From the NCBI GenBank assembly GCA_003342895.1, contig PTFA01000197.1, positions 1,208,156 through 1,272,155 of the forward strand: a DNA stretch of 64,000 bases. Direction: 5' to 3'. The notes beneath the pieces are model-generated. The model saw only the letters and a list, made by a program, of their open reading frames with translations, was not told where the DNA came from and made no database searches. A program made the translations under genes and the position numbers. Origin of the DNA: Casuarius casuarius. Taxonomy: Eukaryota > Chordata > Aves > Casuariiformes > Casuariidae. This document shows positions 1 to 11,900 of the stretch, piece by piece; position 1 is the first letter of the stretch; every line of letters begins with the position of its first letter.

Positions 1-1468
1 ATTTGGTGTGGCTGGGCTGGCAAAGGCAGTAGGGGAGTCTCCTTGCTGTGGCCCTTTTAGATTAGAGCAGAGTAGAAGTGTCTTAAAAAGGCAGGAGAGC
101 TGCCACAATATCCTCTCTGCAGAAGTGGTGTGGGAGCAGCAGAAACTCTCCAACCCCATCTTTCTGTAAAGCCTTTGCTGAAAGGGGTGAGCTGGTGACA
201 GATAAGGTTGGGAGTGGGAAAGGCTGGAATATTTTGTTTGCCCTGTGCTTTGTACAGACTGGAAAGGGAGTATGTAGAGCTCTTGTCTGTCTGCCAGGCT
301 TGTGCTGAGGGCCCTGCTGCCTCCCTTTAGCAGACTGGGGTTACCTTTTGACTATCCAAGCTGTGCTTGCTGAGAAATGTAGCATAGGATCTGATACGTG
401 GTGTGTGGGGGGCAAAACCCCCTTAAAAGTCACTTTGTCATGGAAGTCATAACAGGGACGGACAGCTTCAAAAATGATTATTAGTGTCTGATGACCTGGC
501 CAGAATTGTGTAATGACACTGAGTAAGAGATAAAAGATTTTATATCCCATAAACTTGGTTCTTGCTTCAGGGTGAACTGCAGAGCTTTTGAAAATGTGTG
601 AGGAGTTTGATGGCTCTCCAGTAAGTACAAATAGGTGCAAACATCAATCACTTGAAACAAGTCCTTAAAAATAAAAACAAACCCAGATGCAGACTCTAGG
701 CAGGTAAGTGAAAGAAGAGCTAATTACTATTTTTTCTATGTGTATATATACATATATCACATTTAAACCTGCATATATGATTTTGTGAGTGACCCAACTG
801 CTTCAGCAGTTTATTCGTTTATTTAAAACAGCTTTGTAGTTCACCTTGAAAACCACTTCCTGCCATATGGTTATATTATTTCTCTATGCCACATTTTTTG
901 CTAATTATCAAGACCATTTGCTTTAAGATAGGTGTTTTTTATTTCACAGCCTTGTCTACCTCTCCTGCTTGATCCTGCCCTGGAGTCAAGAGGCTGTGTC
1001 TGTTCGTTCTCCATGGCAACAGGCTGTGATTTACTTATTTCAATTTAATTAAAAAGCAGCTATCAAATTCTAAGCATCTTATACGTTCCTTATATTAAAA
1101 ACAAAATCAGTGGATCGGTCTCCACAACAGATCTGCCAACCTCACAAATAAAATTCTCAGCCTGAGCCACTCATGTCTTTTTAAAGTCTATGCCCTCTGG
1201 AAGAGCTTAGGAGAGGGAAGAGTGCTGTGGCCTGTCCTGAAGTTCAGCAGGTTGGGGCCGGGGACCTGGGGAAGTGGCAGAAGGTGAGTTCTGGACTTCC
1301 CAGTGTCAGGCTGTCTGGTCAAACTGCAGGACTGCCTGTTCAAGCCCATCAGGTCATCTCTCTCCTTCCGTCCTTGCACAGCTGTTGAGCGGCTCTTGAA
1401 GTGACAGGTAGGATACGAGCGTTTCAGGTCTTGGTGGGTTAGCACTGACACCCCAGTCCTTTCTGTGC

Positions 1469-1487
1469 TTTTTTTTTTTTTTTTTTT
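1469..1487 (+). repeat. poly-T tract
   Basis: There are nineteen consecutive T residues. The tract could be the reversed poly-A tail of an old retroposon, but no element body or target-site duplication is recognisable next to it. A simple homopolymer is the safer reading. Confidence 0.8.
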
Positions 1488-4443
1488 GATCCTTCTTGAA
1501 GCATATATGTTTTTTGAGGCATGCGTGATATAACTTTTGATTTTAAACCAGTCACAGTGCAGAAGCCCGGAGTGCCCTGTTGGTTTAAGCATGCTTGGTA
1601 TTTGTATGCAGGCTAGAAATAAAGGCCTTAATCCTAAATTGGTTTTCCAAGTGCTATGGTTGGACAAATGCTACTTTGTGTTAGTTGGGGATAAGGAAAC
1701 GTGAGGGCAATGACAGGTGGTTGTTGGCTAGAGTGGGAAGGTGTCAAGAAAGGACCAGAGCCAGGTAGGGTAGATAGAGGAATGTGGGAGCATGGTGAAT
1801 TTACCTAACCTATAGGTGTTAGGTGTGGCAGTAAAAGGACAGAATAGAAGCTATGCAATTAATGAGCTGCCAAAATTCACACTTATTTTTGTCTTCAATA
1901 CCAACATGCCAATTCTTGGTAGAATTATTTTTGCCTTGAAGGGACTATCCAGATGACTCAGCCTTTAGATTACCTGGATGTCTGTGTTGTTTTTTTCCTA
2001 GTAGAGAAGCTGGGCCTCCTTAAGGCGTGTAACTAGATTTAGGTATTACTTTTGAGCTGCGCTAATGTGTGGAAGATGAAAAGCTGGTCTTGCATTTTTA
2101 TTAAACCTTAAGGAGCAGTTATCATCAGAAGAGTGCCTGTACAAAACTGCACCATATTTTTTTTTCTTGGTGTTGCTACTTCCAGTGCTTTTTCGAAGTC
2201 ACAGGTGGTGATTTTAACAACAGACTTAGGTTTTTACTCCTCTTAGCCTTGCCAAAGCCTGTGTGGCTACGACAGAAAAAGTTGGATTCCATCTTGGCTT
2301 GCTTATCTTCATTGATAAAATTATGTACAGAGCTCTAGCTGCAGATTCTTGATGCATGAACTGGGAAGACCCTCTTTGAGTTTTGGAGGTTAGCAGTTAA
2401 GCATGCATTTGCTAGTAAAAAAAAAAAAAAGCATATTTGGTCTGTGGATACTGAGAGGTAAATCTGAAATCTCTTGATGTTCTTCCTGATAAAAACAGAA
2501 CAAAACCAAGCAAAAGCCCAAAGCAAGCTTTTGTGTGTTACTGTATTTAAGTGGATGCATTAAAGGAATTTATGTCCGGTTGGTAACATCCTTAATTCTT
2601 TATTACTAGTATTACTAGCATACAGTCATGATCTGTGTTCCTTAAGAGTTCATCTGTTCCTCTTGCTTATCCAGCTTTGAAGTAGACCTCGTTGATATTA
2701 GTAGCATCAGACTTAATTTCTTATAGGCTGTATCCTCATCTCACCACAGGCAGCTGTGAAGTTACATTTATTGCCTGTAAATTGCTTTTAGTAATTGAGC
2801 AGAGGAGGTGCAGAGAATAAAGACAGTACAGTAATATGTTTTTTCTTTTTTTTTAATCGAAGAGAACTGCATTATTTTCTTCATCTGATGATGTAGAATC
2901 AGTTAGGGGAAAGAAAAATGCTTTACCACGAGTACCCTGAAACTAATCGAATTTGTAATGAAAACAGACATTTCTGAGCATAGTGATGAAGGCAGCCATC
3001 TTGTCTGAGAAGTGGTATCACTGATAGCAGCAAAGTCCAATTTAAAAATAGGCACAATTGTTACTGGAAATCATGCGGGACCACTTGTGCTTTTGTCTGG
3101 TTTGGGTCTGCTCTATTTTGATGTCACTCTTGAGCAGCATGGCTGCCTTCATCATCCAGTTCAGAAATGCTATTGGTAGGTAGAGCCTAACAGCAGGTAA
3201 AATGTCATATTTTAAGATCTTTGACAAACTCATCTACTGCAAGCTTTTCAGCTAGGCTTTTTTTTGTGCTGTCCAGTACACTTGTCTGGTGAAACCACAG
3301 CTTTGTGCAAATAAGGATGGATTTTCTTGCTCTGGCTGAACCAATCTAACTGTTTTGCTCCCTTTAAGAGGAGAGGTCAAGCCTTGCTCATGGCTCTGCA
3401 GCTGTGTTCCTTGCCTTATGCCCACTCTGGTGCTAAATAGATTCAGTTTGTTCAACTTTTGGGAAAACTGCCCTGTCCAAAAAAAAAAGTAAATAGTTTT
3501 CTGCTGGGATAGAAAGACGAACCCGCTCTCTGGGTTAAGACTAGCACCAGAGCTGCAGCATAGGAGGAGCAAGATTGTGTAGCCAGAAGCAAGGGGTTGA
3601 AAATAAAAGAAAGGTGGAAGTGGGGCCTCCCTTATTTGGCAAGAGTGAACTATTAGCTTGGTTCAGCTGTAATGTGAAGCCTTGCCCTCAATCTTCATTT
3701 TCAGTTCCCTCCCTTCCTGTCTGCTCCTCTCCTTCTTTCCCCAGGATATACTTGTATGCTTCCAGATGCTGATTCCATGTCCAAGGAGTATTTTCAAAAT
3801 GCAAAAGGGAAAAGCTTGAGATTCGCTGCCTCCTCAGTAAAAGACATGCTATAGTTCTTGAGAGCCTATTGCTAAAGGGAGTGCATTTTAGGGCATCTGC
3901 TAATAAGCAGAGCCCAAGGATATTATAAGAGCTTAAAAAATAGTAGCCATATCCCTCCCCTAGTGAGGGGAGGAGGAAATGCCTGAGGAGTAAGTGTAGG
4001 CTATGCTTGTGAAAGAGCTTCACTGAACGGGGTGATGGTGGCATTTTGGACCAAGGCCCCAGGGTGATGGGACCAGACAGTCCGTCCTTGAGATCTGGGA
4101 TAAATGGCAAGGGCAGGGTAAATTCAGGAGAATTTTCTGCGCCTGTATGGTGAGCCAGGCCTGAAGTCCAGTACCGTGCTGCTGGGAAGAATTCTCCCCA
4201 TCTTTGAAATGGGAATTGCAATTGCCCCAGATGCAGCTGCCTAAATAACTTCCAGGCCCCAGTGGCAATTGGGAAGGCCTTGTGGGATGCTGCTGCGGTA
4301 GTGCAGAATGAACGCTGTCTTACTCTGGGGATGTAATGAAGCCAGGGCTGTGCTGGAGCTCAGGCTTCAGGCCGTTTGGGTGATTTTGGGGTCTGCTCAA
4401 TGTGTTGCTTTGGGAGGAGGGAAGGTAGCGCAGGATGCAGCTG

Positions 4444-4470
4444 GCATGCGTGTACGCACGTATATATGTA
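4444..4470. repeat. alternating purine/pyrimidine tract
   Basis: Twenty-seven bases alternate strictly between purine and pyrimidine, mixing GC, GT, AC and AT steps. Such tracts can adopt Z-DNA, although the AT-rich right half weakens that tendency. No adjacent gene is visible. Confidence 0.6.
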
Positions 4471-6500
4471 GGACAGGAGGCAAAACTGCTGGGAACTGGT
4501 AAAGGAGAGCTTTGCTTCCACTAAATGATGTGAACAGTGTTTCTGTCTCAGGTTTGTTTTTGATAGACCAGTGTATCTGCATTAGTAACCCTTGCTGGTT
4601 GTGTATGTAGTAGGGAGAGGTGGATTTGTAACCTGATGAGATGCACGCCCAAGTGTGTACTTAGCAGGGCCAGGACACAGATCAGAGTGTGCATTTGGGA
4701 GACTTGATGGAGGCGTCTGTTGACCTGCAATGACTGCTTTATGACTAAGGGAGCAGATACTGTGTCTGCCTACTGAATTTTATATAGCATGATGGTGAAG
4801 ATGGTGTCACTGAGGAGTAGCGTGCCCAAAGCAGCTGGATGCAGTGAGCCTGTGCATGTGTGAACCAACCAAGTGGCCATACCTGGGGTGAGGGCAGGTT
4901 GCAGTTGGTGTGCTGCACCAATTAGGAGTGTTTGGCACAGCTGTCCTCGAATAAGCAGAGTAAGGAGGGAAGAGGGAATTTGCTCCAACTTCAGTTGTTA
5001 GTGTATAGAGATTTGTTTCATGTTCTACTGCAGTTGGGTTTTTTTAAGCATTTAAATCTAAATTCGCCGTGTTCATTTATGAAGACATTTTGGCAAAAAT
5101 AGGATTATTTTGTGGTTGCGCTGCTTTAGGTGGTAGAATTATATGCTGGGTGGCTGTTACAGTGGATGCGTGTTCTAAAGATGCAGTGAATAAAGGAGAG
5201 AACCAGTGTATTGATACTAAATAATGGTGCCACTGGATGTGCTAAGCACAAAGTGTCTTTGTTTTCAAGGAGATATATGCATATATAAAAATAAATAATT
5301 TTAATCTCTCATGCTTATAAGCCAGCTGCAAAATATATATATGAGACACGTCTGGAAGAGAGGGAGTGACACAGAAAATGCTGTATTTAATTTCATTGGG
5401 AAGTTTTTTTTTTGTTTTTTGGGTTTTTTTTTAATTTTTATTTTATTCCATCCCCTTGCACATGAGTTGAGCCTCTAGGGAAGATGTTAGTGAAGGAGTT
5501 GGAGAGTCAGGGTCTTCTCAGGATCTACCATTGTTCTGATTGATGTAGTGGATATTAGGCAGGGGATGCATACAGATATGGGGGCTGGCTGCATTTTTTT
5601 TCTCTGCAGTCTCCCTTTCTTGCTCCTTCTGGATAGAGATATGTATCCTGGCACTCTTGTCCTCCACCTACATCTTTTTCTCATCTCTTGTAGATACTTG
5701 CTGAATTTTGTTGTCGTTCTGGCAAATCTTTCGGTTGTAATGGGTGACTCTCCTCCTGTACTACTTAACCCGGTTCATGATTGTGGGTGTTTCTGTGAGC
5801 CAGTTTTAGCATGGAAGTTCAGTGCAAAGATTNGGGAAATCTGCCCTGTTTTGGGCCTTCTCTGCTGTTGCAGCGATCCTTCTGATGAAGATCAAGCTAT
5901 TGCGGCTGACCCCAGCAGCGCATCAGCCGCCTTGTGGAGCGCCAAGGAATGCGGTGAAGAAAGAAGCAGCGGTTCCAGGGCCTTGTTAGAAGCCACTTTG
6001 TGCTTGGCCTGGAAATGCCCGAGGGCATGGTAGAGTTTGCATATAGGACTGCAATAATCAAATAGTGTTGGGAGGAAGGGGGGAGGAGCGCATGAGATGG
6101 TCACCTCACGTAGATTAACAAGGAGGACGTATTACAGTGCAGCAGAAGACATCCTGCTGTGGAAGTCCCTAGTCAGGGAATATTTAAAAAAGCTGTCTCA
6201 GAGAGTGAGAAGAAAGCCTGAGAGGTCTATGATTAATTGCCCAGATACCACTGGAGGAGCAGTTTGAAGAAAGGAACTCATTTGAGAGGTGGGTGTGGTG
6301 TAGAGAGGGAAATGGGAATTTCCTCCGAGTTTTGTTTGTAAAGCTTGACTGTAGAAGGAATTTTGGACATAATGGGTGGAAAGAAGGGCTAAAATGAATA
6401 GGTAGTTGTTTTTCTTCTTTTTTTATTTTTCTCTACTGTCCTGGCAAGTGTTAGCTGAACATCAGTTGAAGCACTACAGAACATACTTGGGAACTGAAGA

Positions 6501-6562
6501 CATTAAGCAGAAAGAGAGAGTGAATCTGATTAGCTCTGCTTTTCATGCATTAAGCAGAAAGA
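6501..6562 (+). repeat. 15-bp direct repeat pair
   Basis: The 15-mer beginning CATTAAGCAG occurs at 6501-6515 and again at 6548-6562 with no mismatch, 47 bp apart start to start. This may be a local duplication whose intervening sequence has diverged, or a footprint of an excised or decayed insertion. Confidence 0.6.
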
Positions 6563-7838
6563 CTGACTGAAATGTGAGATTGCAAATAGATAATAGCAGC
6601 GTGCTCCTGAGGCACCACCATGACCCAGCATAGGGGGTGGCGGGTCTAACCATGCTAGAGAATCACTTCTTGTAATGGAAGCTGCTTGCTTCTGTGTTGT
6701 GGTTTCTGTTGCACTTTCTAATTATCCTGTTCAGTGCTGTCTGCCATTTTGAGTCTGGCCACATGGGATAGCTCAGCCCCCTGGAATGTGTGCCCTGTCG
6801 AGCACTTCTGTCCTGAATAGTAACTGTAGCTCCAGTAGCCAAAGGGCAGGAGGGAAGAGGTGCCAAGGCTTGAGAGTCCTAGCTGTTTTCCCCTTTATTT
6901 CCAGGAATAATGGAAGCAACAGCTGCTGCGTTTGCCATGCTGGGAAAGGTGAGTGCCTCTGCTGTGTGCAACACTGTAACTTTCCTCTGAAAGCAAAAGT
7001 GTTAGGGTTTGCTAGAAGAAGGTTCCTACTGACCTGAAGAAATGGGTGTCTATCAGTGCTACTTAAAATAAAAGCTCGCTTTGCTACCCTGCAGGCCTCT
7101 GTGTCCATGAAGGCCGCCTGCTATGCTAGCTGCTTTCTCAGCACAGTACAGAGACTACTCATGGATACTTGGCCACTTCACATCATCTGCACTCTCTCTT
7201 GATTCACCTTTTTGCTTCTGTGGTGCGCAGTAGCCCAGAAGGCTGTGGGAAGGGGTGTTCCCTTGCCCAAGAGGCAGGTGCTTTGCTTTGACCTGAACTT
7301 CTCATTAGGCTGAGGGCTTTTCTCATTCCATCATATCATTTATTTTCTCACCGGGCCTTTTTGGTGCTCTGTTAACCCAGTCTCTGTGAAAAGGACTCCT
7401 TTTGGAGCTCCTCAGTGTGCGCAGTGCTGTTTGTGCAGGTGAGCTGCTTCCAATCTGTGGCCTCTTCTCTGTGGAGCAAAGGCAGCAGCGGAGAAAAGAA
7501 GCCAGTGGAGCCTTGGCCATTGTCAGCTTGAGTTGGAAGGATCTGCTTTCATGGAGCAGCGCTGTTTTGGCTTGGAGCTGGTAAAATCCAAACATCCCTG
7601 CATGCTGCTGGGAAAGGTTTTCTGCGTCAATGTAGTGACCTCTTCCCCAAAACAACCTGTGTTCCTGTCTTCCCCCCCCACTCCCAGGTTTTTTGGTAAT
7701 GGAAAGCTTAAATAACCATTTCCAAAACTCTGACGTGGATAGGGGGAATGCAAAGGACATGGGGACGGGGAAGAGTACAGCTCTGCTTCAAATGTTTGAA
7801 CAAACCAGTATATACAAGAAAGCTCTCATATATATAAT

Positions 7839-7865
7839 GCGTGTGTGTATTATGTGTGTGTGTAT
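7839..7865. repeat. imperfect TG microsatellite
   Basis: Two short TG runs are separated by TATTA. This is simple sequence with no associated gene. Confidence 0.75.
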
Positions 7866-8565
7866 TTTAAGGCCAGAAGGGGCAGGTCAGACTAGTGTTT
7901 CTGTGACCTTTTCCTCAACTGGGTCTTGCTTTTCCTGCTGCTGCCTCTCCTTGCCCGTCGGGGGACTTTGATTTCCTCCCTGCTGACCTGCAGTGCTGTA
8001 GGCTACCTCCCCGTCATGGTGGTAGCTCCCCGCTCTGGCACAGAGCCCAGGCTAATAATCCCAGCAGATTTTACTAGCTTGTGCTCTGCTCCATGCCTTG
8101 CTGTATGGGAGATGGTGTGTTAGATTGTGGTTTGTATGACTTTCAGTATCACGCTGGCCCTGGAATCCCACCCGGCTGCATCTGTGTGAAACCCAAACCT
8201 TGCAATAAGCACAGACCGAGCGTCTGGTAGAGCCCGGCATTTCTCAGCGAGGTCTTTTGCTTCCCCACCTGCAGATGACCAGCTAGCACAGATGTCGTCC
8301 AAACACACCTTCTAATTGTCTCTGGCTGTCCGGATGATTGCCAGCAGTATGAGGTTCGTGTGGAAACAGGAGGTGTTGATAGTCAGGAAAGAAAAAATTC
8401 ATCAGGTTCCAGAGAGGGTAATGAAGATCTTCTCTCACCACTCTCCCCACGCATCAAAGCACACTTAAAAAATAGAGCGTTCATCTTTGACCCCCATTAA
8501 TGGCTGGCTTGGTTTGTGTAAGAGTTTTATGAGTCTGCTGCTGCTCCCACAGAGTTTAATTATTT

Positions 8566-8655
8566 AAGAGCATGAGGCAGAGGTTTGTGCTTTCACTGCT
8601 GATGTTCCAGGGTTCAAGCCCTCTTGACAGGCCAAGAGGGGTTGGTTACAAATGC
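8566..8655 (+). mobile_element. tRNA-like SINE remnant, copy A
   Basis: The segment contains a Pol III B-box-like core (GGTTCAAGCCC) preceded by tRNA-like sequence. It then continues with GACAGGCCAAGAGGGG. It aligns over about 80 bp, at roughly 60% identity by eye, with the reverse complement of 13335-13435. The shared part includes the B-box region and the CCAAGAGGG block downstream of it. Because similarity extends beyond the tRNA-like part, I infer two members of one SINE family rather than two unrelated tRNA pseudogenes. I cannot name the family, and the boundaries are approximate. Confidence 0.45.
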
Positions 8656-8782
8656 AGCCTGCCTGGGTATGAAACTGTGTGCTCTGAGGATCCTAATGGA
8701 AGTGTGAGCTGCAGCTGTACAGCCCTTGTCGGGGCTGGGAGTGTATCATTTTCCCGTGTGTGAGCTCCACATGATCATATCG

Positions 8783-8990
8783 TATCAAATTCAAGGCCTG
8801 CATCCTTATCTTCAAGGTACTTAATGGTCTGGACCTGAGATACTTTAAATGACTACTGAAAGCTGCAGGGCGGGCATGCTTGTTGCTGATTCTGCTTGTT
8901 GTTTATGCTAGAGCCCCCCCGCCCCGGGTCAGACACAGACGCTTTGGGGGCGGGTGTAAGGCTTTGGCAGTGATACCTGATTTATCAACG
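8783..8990 (+). mobile_element. decayed LINE fragment (C-terminal reverse-transcriptase ORF)
   Basis: Translation of 8783-8851 gives RIKFKACILIFKVLNGLD and then LRYFK before a stop. This fits the conserved segment near the C-terminus of L2/CR1-like LINE polymerases (form: FKILLLTFKALHGLAPxYL). The DNA downstream, with a CAGAC...GCTTTGGGGGCGGG block, also fits this type of element. Stops and frame changes show it is dead. The LINE clade is inferred from motif memory only. Confidence 0.55.
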
Positions 8991-11900
8991 CTGGGCCACG
9001 CGCCCTTCCCTTCTCCTACTGGAGCAGGCCTTCGCCTGCCTTCTCTCTGCTAACGGCCCCCTCCCGTTGCCCGTAGCTCCTGCTCCAGACTGCAGCAACC
9101 ACTTTTCCTACTGTGATACCCCACCTTCCAACCTGCTTTTCCTTTCCCTTTGCAGTACCCCAGCTCGTTCTTGCACTTCCCTCTCCTCCTCATCCAGCTC
9201 TTCTCTGCTGTTAATTGTCCCAATGCTTGGGAACACAGAACAGCTCTCAGGTACAACTGGGTGACTCACTCACGTGCTCAGAGACCTTTGTGCAGTTTGT
9301 GTTTCCAAATGGGCAGTAAGCCAAGCAGACCATGAGTATTTCCACGCCATCCTGTTGACTGTTCAGCCTGTCTCCTGGTGGGAAAGTGTGCGACTCCAGG
9401 TTGGTCGATTGGGTGGTGGGCTGGTCTGACGGGTCAGTCGGCCACGCGGAAGGGCCAAGCGGCTTGTGCTGGCCTTCTGGCCGCTACTGGAACAGGTACA
9501 TTGCTCTTGGGGTTGTGCTGCCTCTTACATTGGCTGGTCCTGAGGGCTTGCAGTGCTTATCAGCATTGAAATGAAACTGTTGCAACCGTTTCGGTGCACG
9601 ACTGTAAGCGGAGGCTTGCTTCAGAACAAAAGTGCATGTTCGATTGATCTAGGTGTGGTCGGCAGCAAAAGGAATTTATGGGCAGACTGGGAAGCCTCGT
9701 TTAATGCGGAAGGCTCACACTATATTTCTGTGACCATGCCATCAATAATGAAAATGCCTATCACAGCAGACACCACGCTGGAGAGTCACCTGGTGTGCTG
9801 TTTGTGGCTTCTGAAGGCTGAGCTCATGGTGTGCACTGGGGTTCCTCTGGGTACTGTCTGCTGCCGTTTCTTCCCGCTGAGCTCAGGGGCCACCTGAACC
9901 TTCATTTCCTCCCATCCTCCTGTCTGCATGTCAGGTCTCCTGTTTTGTGCCGTAGCAAGGGCCTGTGCCGGCTCTTGGTTGCATGCCAATGGTCTCTTTA
10001 TACTTTACCCTTTTATACTTTATATTTTATGCTGTTTTATATCTTTCTACTCCTTTCCCTCTTCCTATTTCATTTCCTTTGGTATGGGACTCTCATTTCA
10101 GGCTATCTTGGGAGACTGGGATGAGCTGAAATGGCAGCAAGAGGTGGGAGGGAGAAGGAGTTATACTAGTAGATATCAGTTTCTGCCATCATCTAATTCT
10201 TTAATCTGTTGATAATTATGGCCCTAGCTAAATCAGCTGGATCTGCTAGACGAATGCCAGCTGCTCTGTGTCCTTCTGCCTCCATATTCTACTGTTTTTT
10301 CTATTTTTCTTTTCCTGAAAATTAATAGGATTCTGCTCATTGACGATTAAAACATCGCCTGGAATTTTGGAATGGATCAGATGCGTCAGTCAAATGTTAC
10401 CACATTGCACCCAAAGAGAGGAATGCCCCCCCCATCAGTGTCTAGAGTTGATGGAACCTTTTTCCTATTTTAAATGCAAGAATTTTTAATAGAAAATATT
10501 AGTTTTCAAAATGGAGTCTTTCTCGTGTGAAAAATTGGCAGCTTCCTTTTCTTTTGATATGGAGAAATGTTGTGCCTCTTTATTCAAAATGTTATTAATA
10601 ATCTTGAGTCTTTCCAGGGTTTTGGTAAAGAAAACATTTCAGTAACTATTTTCAATTATTTTGGGAGGCAAAGTGTTTGTTTTTTTAATGAAAAATAAAT
10701 CTATTTTGATTACTAAGAAAGATGAAAATAACCGATTTTAACTTTCTTCAGAATGTCAAAGTTGAGGTCATTAGTCCCAGAACAAACTAATACCCCTGCA
10801 TAATCTATGTCCCTCACAAGAGGGGAGAGGAAGAAGAAAATTTGGTAGGAAGCCACATTTTCTAATGTACTGCTTGTGCGTACTTGGCTTCTGTGGCAAT
10901 AGGTTGAGCATGAGACCTAGAATGAAATAAAAGATGCGGGAGAATGCGAATCTGGAGCCCTGCACTTTAAAAGTACAGGTTCCAGCCTGAGCAGCAAGCT
11001 GAAGTGGCTTTTTGGCTTCCTTCCACTTCCTAGTGCACAGCTAGCCGTTCTCCTCTGGCTGGTATGCCGCTTGGCTATTTCAGCAGAGAGGCTGGGCAGA
11101 CAAAACACTTATCTGGCTCTCAGAAGTGGGATGGACTTCCCAGGTCAGGAATGAGAAGTGCGTTAGGGTATGTGTCCGGAAGTAATGTCTCCCCGGCGTT
11201 GCTCATTTTGAAACCCAGAGTTCCTTATATTTCGCATTGATTTGCTGTTCTTTTCCTTTTCTTGTTAAAATTGCTTTTGACTCATAAATGAAGGGTCTTA
11301 AAACGGAGGTTTTTGATAGAGTTCACTACAAAATGATTCTTTTCTCCTCAGTATGTAAGTTTCCTAAATGAATGATTTTGCAGTAAAATAATATCTCCCT
11401 GCAGAGCCTGCCTCTGTTATGTCTTTAGACTATCACAGCAACAGTGAGACTGCTGCTGCAATATTAGTAATTTATGCGTATCCCTCATTCTGCACCTTTG
11501 TCAGTCATTTCAGCCTCGGCAGGCTGGGAGAGATGAGAAAGGCAGGTATATGTTTGTTGCTGTTCTGCCTGCATTTCTTCTTGGGGTAGGCAAAGGATTT
11601 CAGTCTCCAGAGACTGTCTATCTGGAACCTTTTAGCAGTGCTAAATTTACAGAAATAATACCAGAAAATAGCATAATGGTGTCTCATTTCAGTGATCTCT
11701 GCATGCAGTTGCTTATATTGGACTCTACCACAAGCGCGGTTCAGATGTTCGTGAGCTCTGTCTGGTCGCAGTAGGTAAGGAGAGGCGAGCCCTTTGTGGG
11801 TCTCTTCTGTGCGATGAACCCAGACAGGGTTTTGCTGTGTGTGTGTGTAATGAGCCCCAAATGTTTCTGCGCTGCTGTAGTTGCACATAGCTTTCTTCAA

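Larger units (their letters stand above)
1..8560. other. non-coding stretch, no gene seen
   Basis: No reading frame here looks like a conserved protein on either strand. Frames stay below about 160 codons, show no domain, and often run through homopolymers. The stretch holds a 19-T tract (1469-1487), a 14-A tract (2417-2430), a T-rich tract (about 5405-5450), a mixed TG tract (7839-7865), a 15-bp direct repeat (6501 and 6548) and a 27-bp alternating purine/pyrimidine tract (4444-4470). It is probably intronic or intergenic. One ambiguous base lies at 5833. Confidence 0.6.

Noticed and set aside
1188..1667. 159-codon minus-strand frame
   Set aside because: It runs through the poly-T tract (poly-Lys in translation), has no domain, and no splice or promoter context.
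5548..6033. 161-codon plus-strand frame
   Set aside because: It contains an ambiguous base, has cysteine/leucine-rich random composition and no recognisable motif.
7323..7760. 145-codon minus-strand frame
   Set aside because: Overlapping frames on both strands are equally open; no domain.
8566..8655. Functional tRNA gene
   Set aside because: No cloverleaf can be formed; only A/B-box-like parts survive and the copy is diverged.
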